From: Thioalkalivibrio sp. ALE14
Lineage (GTDB): Bacteria > Pseudomonadota > Gammaproteobacteria > Ectothiorhodospirales > Ectothiorhodospiraceae
Assembly: GCF_000376845.1 (NCBI RefSeq)
Contig: NZ_AQXY01000021.1
Coordinates: 28,633-92,632, forward strand
Length of the DNA stretch: 64,000 nt
Direction of reading: 5' to 3'
Made by a program: the position numbers and the translations under genes
Notes under the pieces: model-generated
What the model was told of the DNA's origin: nothing
Database searches by the model: none
The model's input: the letters and a program-made list of their open reading frames with translations, nothing else
Part shown: one piece after another, positions 12,093-21,573 of the stretch
How positions within the stretch are numbered: the stretch's first letter is position 1
Layout of the letters: every line of letters begins with the position of its first letter

Positions 12093-12917
12093 CTATTCCC
12101 CGGTGGGCGCACGGCGACGATGGCGGCGCCAGCGCTCCAGTGTCAGCAGCGGGCCGGACAGGGCATAGATCACGAAGCCCGCCAGCAGGACCTTGGGCGG
12201 GTCCAGCGCCAGCAGCATCAGCGCCACCACCACCCCGACAATCGCCAGGAAAGGTACCCGGTGCTTGAAGTCCATGTCCTTGAAGCTGAAGTAGGTCAGG
12301 TTGCTGACCATCGCCGCACCCGAGAGCACGGTCACCACCAGGATGCCAACCACGTACGGATCGGCGAGCTCCGTGGGGATCCCCCAGTCCTCCAGCACCC
12401 AGACCATGCCCACCAGGATCGCGGCGCTGGCGGGGCTCGGCAGCCCCTGGAAGAAGCGCTTGTCGCTAACCGCGAGGCGGCTGTTGAAGCGCGCCAGGCG
12501 CAGCGCGGCGGCAGTGGCGAAGAAGAAGGCCGCCACCCAGCCGAAATTGCCCAGGTCGTGCAGTTGCCACAGGTAGACGATCAGCGCTGGCGCGACACCG
12601 AACGAGACCAGGTCCGACAGCGAATCGTACTGCGCGCCGAACTCGCTCTGGGTATCGGTCATGCGGGCGACTCGCCCGTCCAGGGTATCCAGCACCATGG
12701 CCACGAAGATCGCGATGGCGGCGGTGATGTATTCGCCGTTGATCGCGGAGACGATGGCGAAGAACCCGGAGAACAGCACCCCGGTGGTGAACAGGTTGGG
12801 CAGCAGGAACACACCACGCCGGCGGCGGCGATGCGGTGGCTGGTCGTCCGCCACGGTATCCTCGCCCTCGATGTAGTCCGGCTCGGACGGCCGGTCGCCT
12901 TCGTCCCCTGCGCTCAT
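12093..12917 (-). CDS. pssA: CDP-diacylglycerol--serine O-phosphatidyltransferase
   Basis: 274-residue inner-membrane enzyme making phosphatidylserine from CDP-diacylglycerol and serine. The CDP-alcohol phosphotransferase signature runs from DGRVAR to GAQYDSLSD, containing all the required Asp residues (DGxxAR...G...D...D). About seven hydrophobic helices follow an N-terminal acidic and Arg-rich segment. The ATG at 12917 overlaps the psd-like stop by four bases (ATGA), so the two are translationally coupled. Confidence 0.92.
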   Translation of the reverse strand: MSAGDEGDRPSEPDYIEGEDTVADDQPPHRRRRRGVFLLPNLFTTGVLFSGFFAIVSAINGEYITAAIAIFVAMVLDTLDGRVARMTDTQSEFGAQYDSLSDLVSFGVAPALIVYLWQLHDLGNFGWVAAFFFATAAALRLARFNSRLAVSDKRFFQGLPSPASAAILVGMVWVLEDWGIPTELADPYVVGILVVTVLSGAAMVSNLTYFSFKDMDFKHRVPFLAIVGVVVALMLLALDPPKVLLAGFVIYALSGPLLTLERWRRHRRRAPTGE

Positions 12918-13588
12918 TGCAGCATCTCCACGGTCCCCTCGCTTTCCCCGGTGGCTTCGGACTCCGGCAACCCGCCCAGCAGGGCAGATCCGGCCAGCAC
13001 GCGCTGGCCCGGCTCGACCATGACCTGCGAGCCCGCCGGAAGCCACACCTCGAAGGTACCACCAAAGCCGGCGAACCCCATGCGCTTGCCGCGTCCGAGA
13101 CGGTTGCCCGGAACGTTGTTCTGCATGCGGATCATGCGCGGCCAGTGATCGACACTGAGGGCCAGCGTCAGCCGCGTGCCCTCGTCGGTCTCCAGCGCAT
13201 AGGCCAGGCGGCCCGCCAGCTGGGCGTCCGGGGGTTCGTCGGTCTCCTTGCCGGGCCAGACCCGTTCGTGGATCTCGGCCTCCTGCGGGGCATGCACGTT
13301 GTATTCGCCCAGCCGCCGCTGGCGCAGGCGGATGCAGACCGCCGGCTTCTGCGTGAACGGGTCACGGGCCTCGGAGATCGACTCGATGGTGCCATCGGCC
13401 GGGGCGATCACGCCCAGGGCTGGTGCCGGGGCCTTGCGCCGCATATCGCGGAACAGCGCCATCAGGAACACGGTGAGGATCACCATGAACAGGCCCAGCT
13501 CCGCCTCCCCGACCAGCAAGGTGACGACCGCCATCCACGCGGCGATGATCACGAACAGGCGACCCTCGGGGGCTAGCGGAAACAGCAT
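12914..13588 (-). CDS. Phosphatidylserine decarboxylase-like protein lacking the usual Ser at the self-cleavage site
   Basis: 224 residues, the length and layout of the short (class II) phosphatidylserine decarboxylases: two N-terminal membrane helices, [12 protein letters not shown] near residue 62, YNVHAP near residue 97, and a C-terminal [18 protein letters not shown]. In active enzymes this last segment reads FGSR, the Gly-Ser bond being cut to form the pyruvoyl cofactor; here the Ser codon is Gly (GGT). Position next to pssA supports a role in phosphatidylethanolamine synthesis, but on sequence alone the catalytic competence is doubtful. A second, canonical psd may exist elsewhere. Confidence 0.72.
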   Translation of the reverse strand: MLFPLAPEGRLFVIIAAWMAVVTLLVGEAELGLFMVILTVFLMALFRDMRRKAPAPALGVIAPADGTIESISEARDPFTQKPAVCIRLRQRRLGEYNVHAPQEAEIHERVWPGKETDEPPDAQLAGRLAYALETDEGTRLTLALSVDHWPRMIRMQNNVPGNRLGRGKRMGFAGFGGTFEVWLPAGSQVMVEPGQRVLAGSALLGGLPESEATGESEGTVEMLQ

Positions 13589-13605
13589 CGGACGCTCGGC
13601 AGGAA

Positions 13606-13640
13606 AGAAAGGCCGCGGCGGGCCGGAACGCCCGCCGCGG
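13606..13640 (-). terminator. Terminator-like hairpin downstream of ilvC
   Basis: Stem CCGCGGCGGG (13613-13622) against CCCGCCGCGG (13631-13640), followed on the minus strand by CCTTTCTTTCC. It lies 10 bp after the ilvC stop and separates the ilv genes from psd/pssA. Confidence 0.6.
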
Positions 13641-13649
13641 GGAGCCGCA

Positions 13650-15228
<1,579 letters not shown>

Positions 15229-15250
15229 ACGGCTCTTCCCTGTACCCGGC

Positions 15251-16969
15251 TCAGACCAGGATCATTTCGTTCTGGCCGGCACCGGCCGGGATCATCGGAT
15301 AGACGTTCTCGGACTGGTCGGTGATGAAGTCCAGGAAGACCAGGCGCTCCTTCTGCGCCAGGGCCTCCTTGATCGCACCCTCGACATCCCCGGGCTGGGT
15401 AACCTGGATACCGACGTGGCCGTAGGCCTCGGCCAGCTTCACGAAGTCCGGCAGGGCGTCCATGTAGGACATGGCGTAGCGGCCCTGGTAGAAGAACTCC
15501 TGCCACTGGCGGACCATGCCCAGATAGCGGTTGTTCAGGTTCAGGATCTTCAGCGGCAGCTGGTACTGGAAGCAGGTGGACAGCTCCTGGATACACATCT
15601 GGATACTGGCCTCGCCGGTGATGCAGCCCACGGTCGCGTCCGGATGCGCGAACTGCACGCCCATCGCGAACGGCAGACCGACGCCCATCGTGCCCAGGCC
15701 ACCGGAATTGATCCAGCGGTTGGGCTTGTCGAAGCGATAGAACTGCGCGGCCCACATCTGGTGCTGGCCGACATCGGAAGTCACGTAGGCATCGCCCTCG
15801 GTCAGCTCCCAGAACTTCTGTACCACGTACTGCGGCTTGATCAGTTCGGAGGTCTGGTCGTACTTCAGGCAGTCCTGCGCCTGCCATTCCTCGATTTGCT
15901 TCCACCAGGTCGCCAGGGCCTCGGCATCCGGCTTGCCGCCGTTCTCGTTGAGCCCCTTGATCAACTCGCGCAGTACCGGCTCCACCTCGCCGACGATCGG
16001 CACGTCCACCTTCACGTTCTTGGAGATGGAGGACGGATCCACGTCCACATGCACGATCTTCGCGTGCGGGCAGAACTTCTCGATGTTGCCGGTCACCCGG
16101 TCATCGAAGCGCGCGCCGATGGCGATCAGCACGTCGGCGTGGTGCATGGCCATGTTGGCCTCGTAGGTCCCGTGCATGCCCAGCATGCCGAGGTACTGCT
16201 TGTCCGACGCCGGATAGCCGCCCAGCCCCATCAGGGTATTGGTGATCGGATAGCCCAGCTGGCGGGTGAACTCGGTCAGCGCCTCGGAGCCCCTGCCCAG
16301 GATTACGCCACCACCGGTGTAGATCATCGGCTGCTTGGCCGACAGGATCAGCTCCACCGCCTTGCGAATCTGGCCGGTGTGTCCCTTCGTGGTCGGGTTG
16401 TAGGAGCGCATGTGGATGCTCTCCGGGTACTCGAACTCGCAGCTGTCGGCGGTCACGTCCTTCGGGATGTCCACCACCACCGGGCCGGGGCGCCCGGTGG
16501 TCGCCACGTAGAAGGCCTTCTTGATCGTGGTCGCCAGGTCCTTCACGTCCTTGACCAGGAAGTTGTGCTTCACGCAGGGACGGGTGATCCCCACGGTATC
16601 AACCTCCTGGAAGGCATCGTTGCCGATCAGGCTGGTCGGCACCTGGCCGGTGAACACCACCAGCGGCACCGAATCCATGTAGGCGTCGGCAATGCCGGTG
16701 ATCGCGTTGGTCGCGCCGGGACCGGAGGTCACCAGCGCCACGCCGGGCTTGTCCGAGGACTTTGCGTAGCCCTCGGCCGCGTGTACCGCGCCCTGCTCGT
16801 GACGCACCAGTACGTGGGAGACCTTGTCCTGCCGGTACAGCGCATCGTAGATGTGCAGTACCGCGCCGCCGGGATAACCGAATACGACCTCGACACCCTC
16901 GGCCTGCAGGCTGCGGCAGAAGATTTCGGCGCCGGTGATGGCGGTGGAGGAACTTGCGGTCTCGGACAT
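15251..16969 (-). CDS. ilvB: Acetolactate synthase large subunit, biosynthetic
   Basis: 572-residue thiamine-diphosphate enzyme condensing two pyruvates (or pyruvate and 2-oxobutyrate). Visible: VFGYPGGAVLHIYDAL with the conserved region leading to the catalytic Glu in VRHEQGAVHAAEGYA (about residues 60-75), FAD-domain sequence, and the ThDP motif beginning GEASIQM and ending NNRYLGMVRQWQ. The ATG at 16969 has AGGAAG nine bases upstream. It is the first gene of ilvB-ilvN-ilvC; the promoter should lie within 16970-17060. The ilvI/ilvB naming is interchangeable here. Confidence 0.95.
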   Translation of the reverse strand: MSETASSSTAITGAEIFCRSLQAEGVEVVFGYPGGAVLHIYDALYRQDKVSHVLVRHEQGAVHAAEGYAKSSDKPGVALVTSGPGATNAITGIADAYMDSVPLVVFTGQVPTSLIGNDAFQEVDTVGITRPCVKHNFLVKDVKDLATTIKKAFYVATTGRPGPVVVDIPKDVTADSCEFEYPESIHMRSYNPTTKGHTGQIRKAVELILSAKQPMIYTGGGVILGRGSEALTEFTRQLGYPITNTLMGLGGYPASDKQYLGMLGMHGTYEANMAMHHADVLIAIGARFDDRVTGNIEKFCPHAKIVHVDVDPSSISKNVKVDVPIVGEVEPVLRELIKGLNENGGKPDAEALATWWKQIEEWQAQDCLKYDQTSELIKPQYVVQKFWELTEGDAYVTSDVGQHQMWAAQFYRFDKPNRWINSGGLGTMGVGLPFAMGVQFAHPDATVGCITGEASIQMCIQELSTCFQYQLPLKILNLNNRYLGMVRQWQEFFYQGRYAMSYMDALPDFVKLAEAYGHVGIQVTQPGDVEGAIKEALAQKERLVFLDFITDQSENVYPMIPAGAGQNEMILV

Positions 16970-17334
16970 GATGGTCGACTTCCTTACCGGGGGCTTGTGC
17001 ACGATCGTCAGGCGATCACACACCACGAATCAAAATAGCCCACCATCCTAATATGAAATCGCCCCCATTTCACGCCATAAAGCGGATGGGCACGCGGCAG
17101 ACGTCGCGAGGAGCCAGCGATTTAGCCACCTGCCAACGAAGCTGGCCAAGCCCGCCGGCCTGCCGGTCCCGCGAGATTGCCACGGCCCCTGCGGGGCCTC
17201 GCAATGACGGGGTTGCGAGCACCGTCATCGCGTGGCGCGCAGCGGCGTGGCACAAAAGCGCGGAGCGCGTTGAACGGCCGCAGGCCGGCCCGCAGGGCGA
17301 GTGCAGCGAGTAATCTCCCTGGGTGCCCTCTGAG
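16970..17334. repeat. Intergenic stretch: ilvB leader plus dispersed repeat (second copy)
   Basis: No gene is visible. The part next to ilvB (16970-17070) is locally AT-richer and should hold the ilv promoter. From about 17165 to 17240 there is a GC-rich repeat, CGAGATTGCCACGGCCCC then GGGGCCTCGCAATGACGG, related to the element at 7631-7738; further hairpin-prone sequence (GCGGAGCGCGTT, GGCCGCAGGCCGGCC) follows up to the stop of the MutS2-like gene. Confidence 0.55.
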
Positions 17335-18924
17335 TCAGCTGCGGTCTGCGTCGACGCCTGCCTGCGCGGTGGGCAGCTCGGCGAAGTGCTCGCGGGCCCG
17401 CGCCACCAGTTGCGGCGGCAGGCCGTTCTTCTCGGCGATGGTCAGGCCGAAGGAGACCCCCGGTTCGCCGATCAGCAACCGGTAGGTAGGGGACAGGGTC
17501 GCGGCGTCGAACTGCATCGAGGCGTTGACGATGCCCGCATGCTGCGCGGCGTAGTCCTTCAGCGGCGCCAGGTGGGTGTTGACGATCCCGCGCGTGCCGC
17601 GGGCCCGCAGCTCGTCCAGCATCGCCATCGCCAGGGCCGCGCCCTCGTCCGGGTCGGTCCCGGTACCCAGCTCGTCCAGCAGGATCAGGCTCTCGGGGCC
17701 GGCGTGGTCGAGGATGCGTTTGAGGACCTCGACGTGTCCGGCAAAGGTCGACAGGTGGTGGAACAGGCTCTGGTTGTCGCCCACGTCCACCATCACCTGG
17801 TCGAAACGCCCGATGCGGCAGTCCTGCTCCGCCGGGATGTGCAGCCCGCACCAGGCCATGGTGACCAGCAGGCCGAGGGTCTTCAGCGCGACCGTCTTGC
17901 CGCCAGTGTTCGGCCCGGTGATGAGCAGCAGCGGCTGCTCGCCGTCCAGACGAATCGACAGCGGCACCGGCTGGGGGCCGTTGCCCTCGGCGAACTGCAA
18001 CAGCAGCAGCGGGTGATAGGCCTCGACCAGTTCCACGCCGGCCTCGGCCTCCAGCCGCGGGGCATGGGCATTCATCTGCGCCGAGAGTTGCGCCGCCGCC
18101 GAGGCGAGATCGATCCAGGTCAGCGCGGTCAGCATCAGGTCCAGCGGTTCGCCGTACTGGCGCACCACGTCGGTCAGCTCGCGCAGAAGGCGTTGCTGCT
18201 CGGTGTTGATCTGGTTATTGACCGTATCCAGCTGGTTGTTGAGCGGCACGGCCTCGATCGGCTCGACGATCTGGTCGCGCCCGCCCATGGCCGTGCCCCG
18301 GCGTACGCCCTTGACCGCATTGGCCGCCTCGCCGCGCAGCACCATCACCGCGCGCTCCTGGTGCCACTGCACCTTCAGCGCGTCCTCGCCCTTCTGCGCG
18401 AGATCGGAAGCGGCCAGGCGCTTTTTCACCACCGCCTCGACCTCGTCGCGCAGCCGCCCGCGCTGTCCGAAGGCCTCGACCAGCGACGCACTGGCATCCT
18501 CGCGCAGCGAGCCGCCGGGGTTCAGGCAGGCGGACAGGCGCTCTTCCAGCGCCTCGGGCGGATACAGCTTGTTCAGGTCGGCCGGGTAGATCTCCGGGGT
18601 GTCAGCAAGTTGATCCGCCAGCTCGCGGGCATGGCGCATGATGGTCTGCAGATTATGCAACGCCTGCACCGGCAGGGCCGAGCCGGGGTTGCCCGCCTGG
18701 CGCAGCGCCGCGCGCACGTCCGGCAACTGTCCCAACCGCGGCAGCGTGCCGGCATCCAGACGCTGGCGCGCGACCGTCACCGCCTTCTGCAGGGCCCGGG
18801 CCGCATCCAGGTTCGGCGCGGGCTCGAGCCCGCGCGCGGCGTCGGCGCCATAGGGCGTGGCGGTCAGGCGCTCCAGCAGGCGCTGGATCGCGGGGAATTC
18901 GAGGGCCTTCAGATCAACCTGCAT
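17335..18924 (-). CDS. MutS2-like DNA-binding ATPase lacking the Smr domain
   Basis: 529 residues. The MutS core and clamp region is followed by the MutS ATPase: Walker A GPNTGGKTVALK (about residue 335), Walker B LILLDELGTGTDPDEG (about residue 420) and VNTHLAPLKDYA. Sequence style (EGAAL, AGIVNASMQFD, PTYRLLIGEPGVSFGL) is that of MutS2 rather than mismatch-repair MutS, but MutS2 is usually ~780 residues with a C-terminal Smr nuclease; here the protein stops about 50 residues after GLTIAEKNGLP. The start at 18924 (MQVDLKALEFPAIQRLL) fits MutS2. Role in recombination control or ribosome-collision sensing is family knowledge and may not hold without Smr. Confidence 0.85.
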   Translation of the reverse strand: MQVDLKALEFPAIQRLLERLTATPYGADAARGLEPAPNLDAARALQKAVTVARQRLDAGTLPRLGQLPDVRAALRQAGNPGSALPVQALHNLQTIMRHARELADQLADTPEIYPADLNKLYPPEALEERLSACLNPGGSLREDASASLVEAFGQRGRLRDEVEAVVKKRLAASDLAQKGEDALKVQWHQERAVMVLRGEAANAVKGVRRGTAMGGRDQIVEPIEAVPLNNQLDTVNNQINTEQQRLLRELTDVVRQYGEPLDLMLTALTWIDLASAAAQLSAQMNAHAPRLEAEAGVELVEAYHPLLLLQFAEGNGPQPVPLSIRLDGEQPLLLITGPNTGGKTVALKTLGLLVTMAWCGLHIPAEQDCRIGRFDQVMVDVGDNQSLFHHLSTFAGHVEVLKRILDHAGPESLILLDELGTGTDPDEGAALAMAMLDELRARGTRGIVNTHLAPLKDYAAQHAGIVNASMQFDAATLSPTYRLLIGEPGVSFGLTIAEKNGLPPQLVARAREHFAELPTAQAGVDADRS

Positions 18925-18959
18925 GGCATACCCTTGTGTGAAATCTCTACCAGAACCTT

Positions 18960-19036
18960 GTAGGAGCCGGCTGGCCGGCGAAGCCTCTGCCCGCATCCAG
19001 CTTTGGCAGGGGCTTCGCGTGCAAGCACGCTCCTAC
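18960..19036. repeat. REP-like palindrome
   Basis: GTAGGAGC (18960-18967) pairs with GCTCCTAC (19029-19036), and CGAAGCCTCTGCC with GGCAGGGGCTTCG inside. This is the TAGGAGCGTGCTTGCACGC-type repetitive extragenic palindrome common in gammaproteobacteria. It lies between the aldo/keto reductase stop and the MutS2-like start. Confidence 0.65.
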
Positions 19037-19056
19037 ACGAAGGGCGAGGATCCTGG

Positions 19057-20223
19057 TTACTCCTCGGCCTTCTTGAACATGCCGAGATAGGCCTTCTTGT
19101 CCATCATCGGCTCGCGCATCACCGCCAGCATGTCGTCCAGGTGCTCCGGCGTGCTCATGCCCACCAGCGAGGTGCCCAGACCCGGCGTAGACCGGTTGAA
19201 CTGCATGGCGCGCTGGGCCGGATTGGGCAGACTGCCAAGTTGCTGCTCGACCACCTCCACCGACTGCTTCGCCAGGTGCCCCTTCAGCATGGAGTGCGAG
19301 GCGATCATGTACACCTCCAGCTGGTGCGCGGCCTGCAGCGGGCTCGCCACATTGCCCTGCCCGGTCGCCGTGTTGAAGCGTGTAAAGCCTTCCAGCATCA
19401 CCTGGTTGAACGGGAGCATCCCGATCTTGAAGTGATGCCGCGCATGGTCGTCACCGGTTGCCGTCTGTGCGGCGCGCTCGGCCAGCCCCTGCATGGACGT
19501 AAGCGACTGGAACACGGCCGCGTCGGTCTCCTCGCGGAAGCCCTCGAAGGTGGAGATACCGTAGGTCCGGATTTTCTTCTCGCGCACCGCCCGCTCCAGC
19601 ATCTCGAATACCGGCTCCAGCTTGCGGTTGGTCGGTTCCTTGCCGATCTCGTGGATATGTACCTCCGGCTGGTCGATCAGGAACGCGTCCAGCGTCTCCA
19701 CTCCCATCAGCGAGCGCGACAGCTCCATCTGGTAGTGGAGGTACTCCGGCGTCAGCAGATGCGCGCCCTTGGCCAGGTCCTCCTTCGTACCCATGCCCTG
19801 GGCCTCGATCTCGCGCTGGAACCAGGCCTCCATGTCCTCCGGCGGTCCGCCACGCAGGGTCAGGAACCCGCCCTTGGAGATCAGGAACATCGCCTCGCGC
19901 GGGACCCCGGCCTCCAGCGCCGTGCGCACGCCGGCCCCAACCGCGGCCAGCGACCGGCCGTAGCGGTAGTGGGCGCCGGTATCCACCACGTTGACGCCCT
20001 CGGCCAGCCCGCGCGCGACGATCGCGGAGATCTGCGCATCCACCTCCGCGGTGGCCGCCCCGCCAAAGGTGCCGATACCCAGGCTCGACAGGCGCATCTT
20101 GGCGCGCGAGAACTCGCTGTAATGCCCCTCGGCGGCCTTGCCCTCGGACACGAACTGCTCCGCATAGCGACGCGTCGCCTTGGCATTGGCATATCCGGGT
20201 ATCAGTTTCTGCACGGGCTCCAT
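19057..20223 (-). CDS. Aldo/keto reductase family protein
   Basis: 388 residues with an NAD(P)H-dependent (beta/alpha)8 barrel. Candidate catalytic tetrad residues can be followed: Asp in NVVDTGAHYRYGRS with the Tyr shortly after, Lys in LISKGGFL, and the His region in FLIDQPEVHIHEIGKE. It is longer than typical 320-residue members, with an ~50-residue N-terminal extension (KLIPGYANAKATRRYAEQFV) before LGIGTFGG. Substrate unknown. It lies 135 bp downstream of the deacetylase gene on the same strand. Confidence 0.82.
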   Translation of the reverse strand: MEPVQKLIPGYANAKATRRYAEQFVSEGKAAEGHYSEFSRAKMRLSSLGIGTFGGAATAEVDAQISAIVARGLAEGVNVVDTGAHYRYGRSLAAVGAGVRTALEAGVPREAMFLISKGGFLTLRGGPPEDMEAWFQREIEAQGMGTKEDLAKGAHLLTPEYLHYQMELSRSLMGVETLDAFLIDQPEVHIHEIGKEPTNRKLEPVFEMLERAVREKKIRTYGISTFEGFREETDAAVFQSLTSMQGLAERAAQTATGDDHARHHFKIGMLPFNQVMLEGFTRFNTATGQGNVASPLQAAHQLEVYMIASHSMLKGHLAKQSVEVVEQQLGSLPNPAQRAMQFNRSTPGLGTSLVGMSTPEHLDDMLAVMREPMMDKKAYLGMFKKAEE

Positions 20224-20358
20224 GCGTCTCCTCGATCAGTCGCGGGTCGAACGTGCCGGGTCCGTTGGCCCGGGAAGCCTGCGAATCCTACGTCAGCGGA
20301 CGGGATTTGCGAAAAACCGCAACGGGAGCGGCAACTCCTCCGCCGTCCCCAACCCGCC

Positions 20359-21573
20359 TCACCCCAGGAGCGGATGAGTCCCGAACAATCGCTCCAGACA
20401 CTCGGTCAGTTCGGGGCGTACGGGGCCTGAACGGTTCGCGTCGAGGCGGGAGACGAACAGGTTGTCGTACCACTCCTCTTCCTCGTCCATGTCCCAATCG
20501 ACGTCGCGCAGCAGGGCCTGGCCCGTCGCGGGGATCTCGGCGGGGAGTTCGCGCCCGGTCAGCAGGGCCCAGACGCCGGTCCAGCAGCGGGCGAGCGCCA
20601 GCGGATGGTAGCCGCCACCGCCGAGGACCAGGAGCTTCGGCGTGCCATCGGCGTGGCGCGGGCTGGTTTCGATCACGTCGTCGATGCAGGCGAGGAAGCA
20701 CTGGGTGGAGATGCCGAACTTGCCGAGCGGATCCGGCAGCAGGGCATCGGTGCCGGCCTGGACCACGATCACGTCCGGCTGCCAGCGATCCCGCACCGCA
20801 CCCCAGACCCGGGTGAAGGCGGCGCGGAATTCGGTGTCGTTGGTCTCCTTCGGCAGCGGCACATTCACCGCGTTGCCGAGCGGGCCGGTGTCCTCGATGC
20901 GGCCGCCCTCGAAGGGATAGCCGTATTCGGTATCCATGTGCAGGGAGACGGTGAGGACATCCGCGTCATCGACGAACGCGGCCTCGACGCCGTCGCCGTG
21001 GTGGGCGTCGATATCGAGATAGAGCACCCGCTGGCCGGCCTGGCGCAGGCGCAGGATCGCGAGCGCCGGGTCGTTGAAGTAGCAGAACCCGCGTGCCTGG
21101 TCGGGTGCGGCGTGGTGCATGCCGCCGGCCGGATTGAAGGCCATCCGACCGCCCAGCACGACCTCGGCGCCCTGGATGGAGCCGAAGGTCGCGGTGGCCG
21201 GGGTGGCGAAGAAACCGGCGAAGAACGGGTTTTCGAAGTTGCCAATGTTGTGGCGGTCGCGGTAGCGCTGGAACACCTTGCCCAGCGCCTCGGCGCGCTG
21301 CATCGCGGAGACATACTCGCGAGTGTGGAACCATTCGAGCTCGGCCGGCTGCGCACGGCGGGTGACGGCCATCTCCCCGGGGGTGATTGCGTCATAGGCC
21401 TCGATCAGGTCAATGGTCAGCGAGACACGCGGGATACCCAGTGGATGATTGTCACCGTAGCTGTGCCCACGATAGCGCGGCGCATGCAGCAGGGTCGCGT
21501 GGCGCCGGGCCGGGGCGCGCCCGGACCCTTGTACCGTGGCGTCCGGGTCGATCGCTTCGGGAGTAGCACTCAC
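20359..21573 (-). CDS. Histone-deacetylase-family (arginase/deacetylase fold) amidohydrolase
   Basis: 404 residues. The zinc-dependent deacetylase signatures are all present: GGMHHA, YLDIDAHHGDGV with the metal-binding Asp/His, VQAGTDALLPDPLG, and LVLGGGGYHP. Bacterial members deacetylate acetyl-lysine on proteins (AcuC-like, on acetyl-CoA synthetase) or acetyl-polyamines; the substrate here is unknown. The GTG start overlaps the cbbO-like stop by four bases (GTGA), so it is translationally coupled to the cbbQ-cbbO pair, an uncommon association. Confidence 0.88.
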   Translation of the reverse strand: MSATPEAIDPDATVQGSGRAPARRHATLLHAPRYRGHSYGDNHPLGIPRVSLTIDLIEAYDAITPGEMAVTRRAQPAELEWFHTREYVSAMQRAEALGKVFQRYRDRHNIGNFENPFFAGFFATPATATFGSIQGAEVVLGGRMAFNPAGGMHHAAPDQARGFCYFNDPALAILRLRQAGQRVLYLDIDAHHGDGVEAAFVDDADVLTVSLHMDTEYGYPFEGGRIEDTGPLGNAVNVPLPKETNDTEFRAAFTRVWGAVRDRWQPDVIVVQAGTDALLPDPLGKFGISTQCFLACIDDVIETSPRHADGTPKLLVLGGGGYHPLALARCWTGVWALLTGRELPAEIPATGQALLRDVDWDMDEEEEWYDNLFVSRLDANRSGPVRPELTECLERLFGTHPLLG

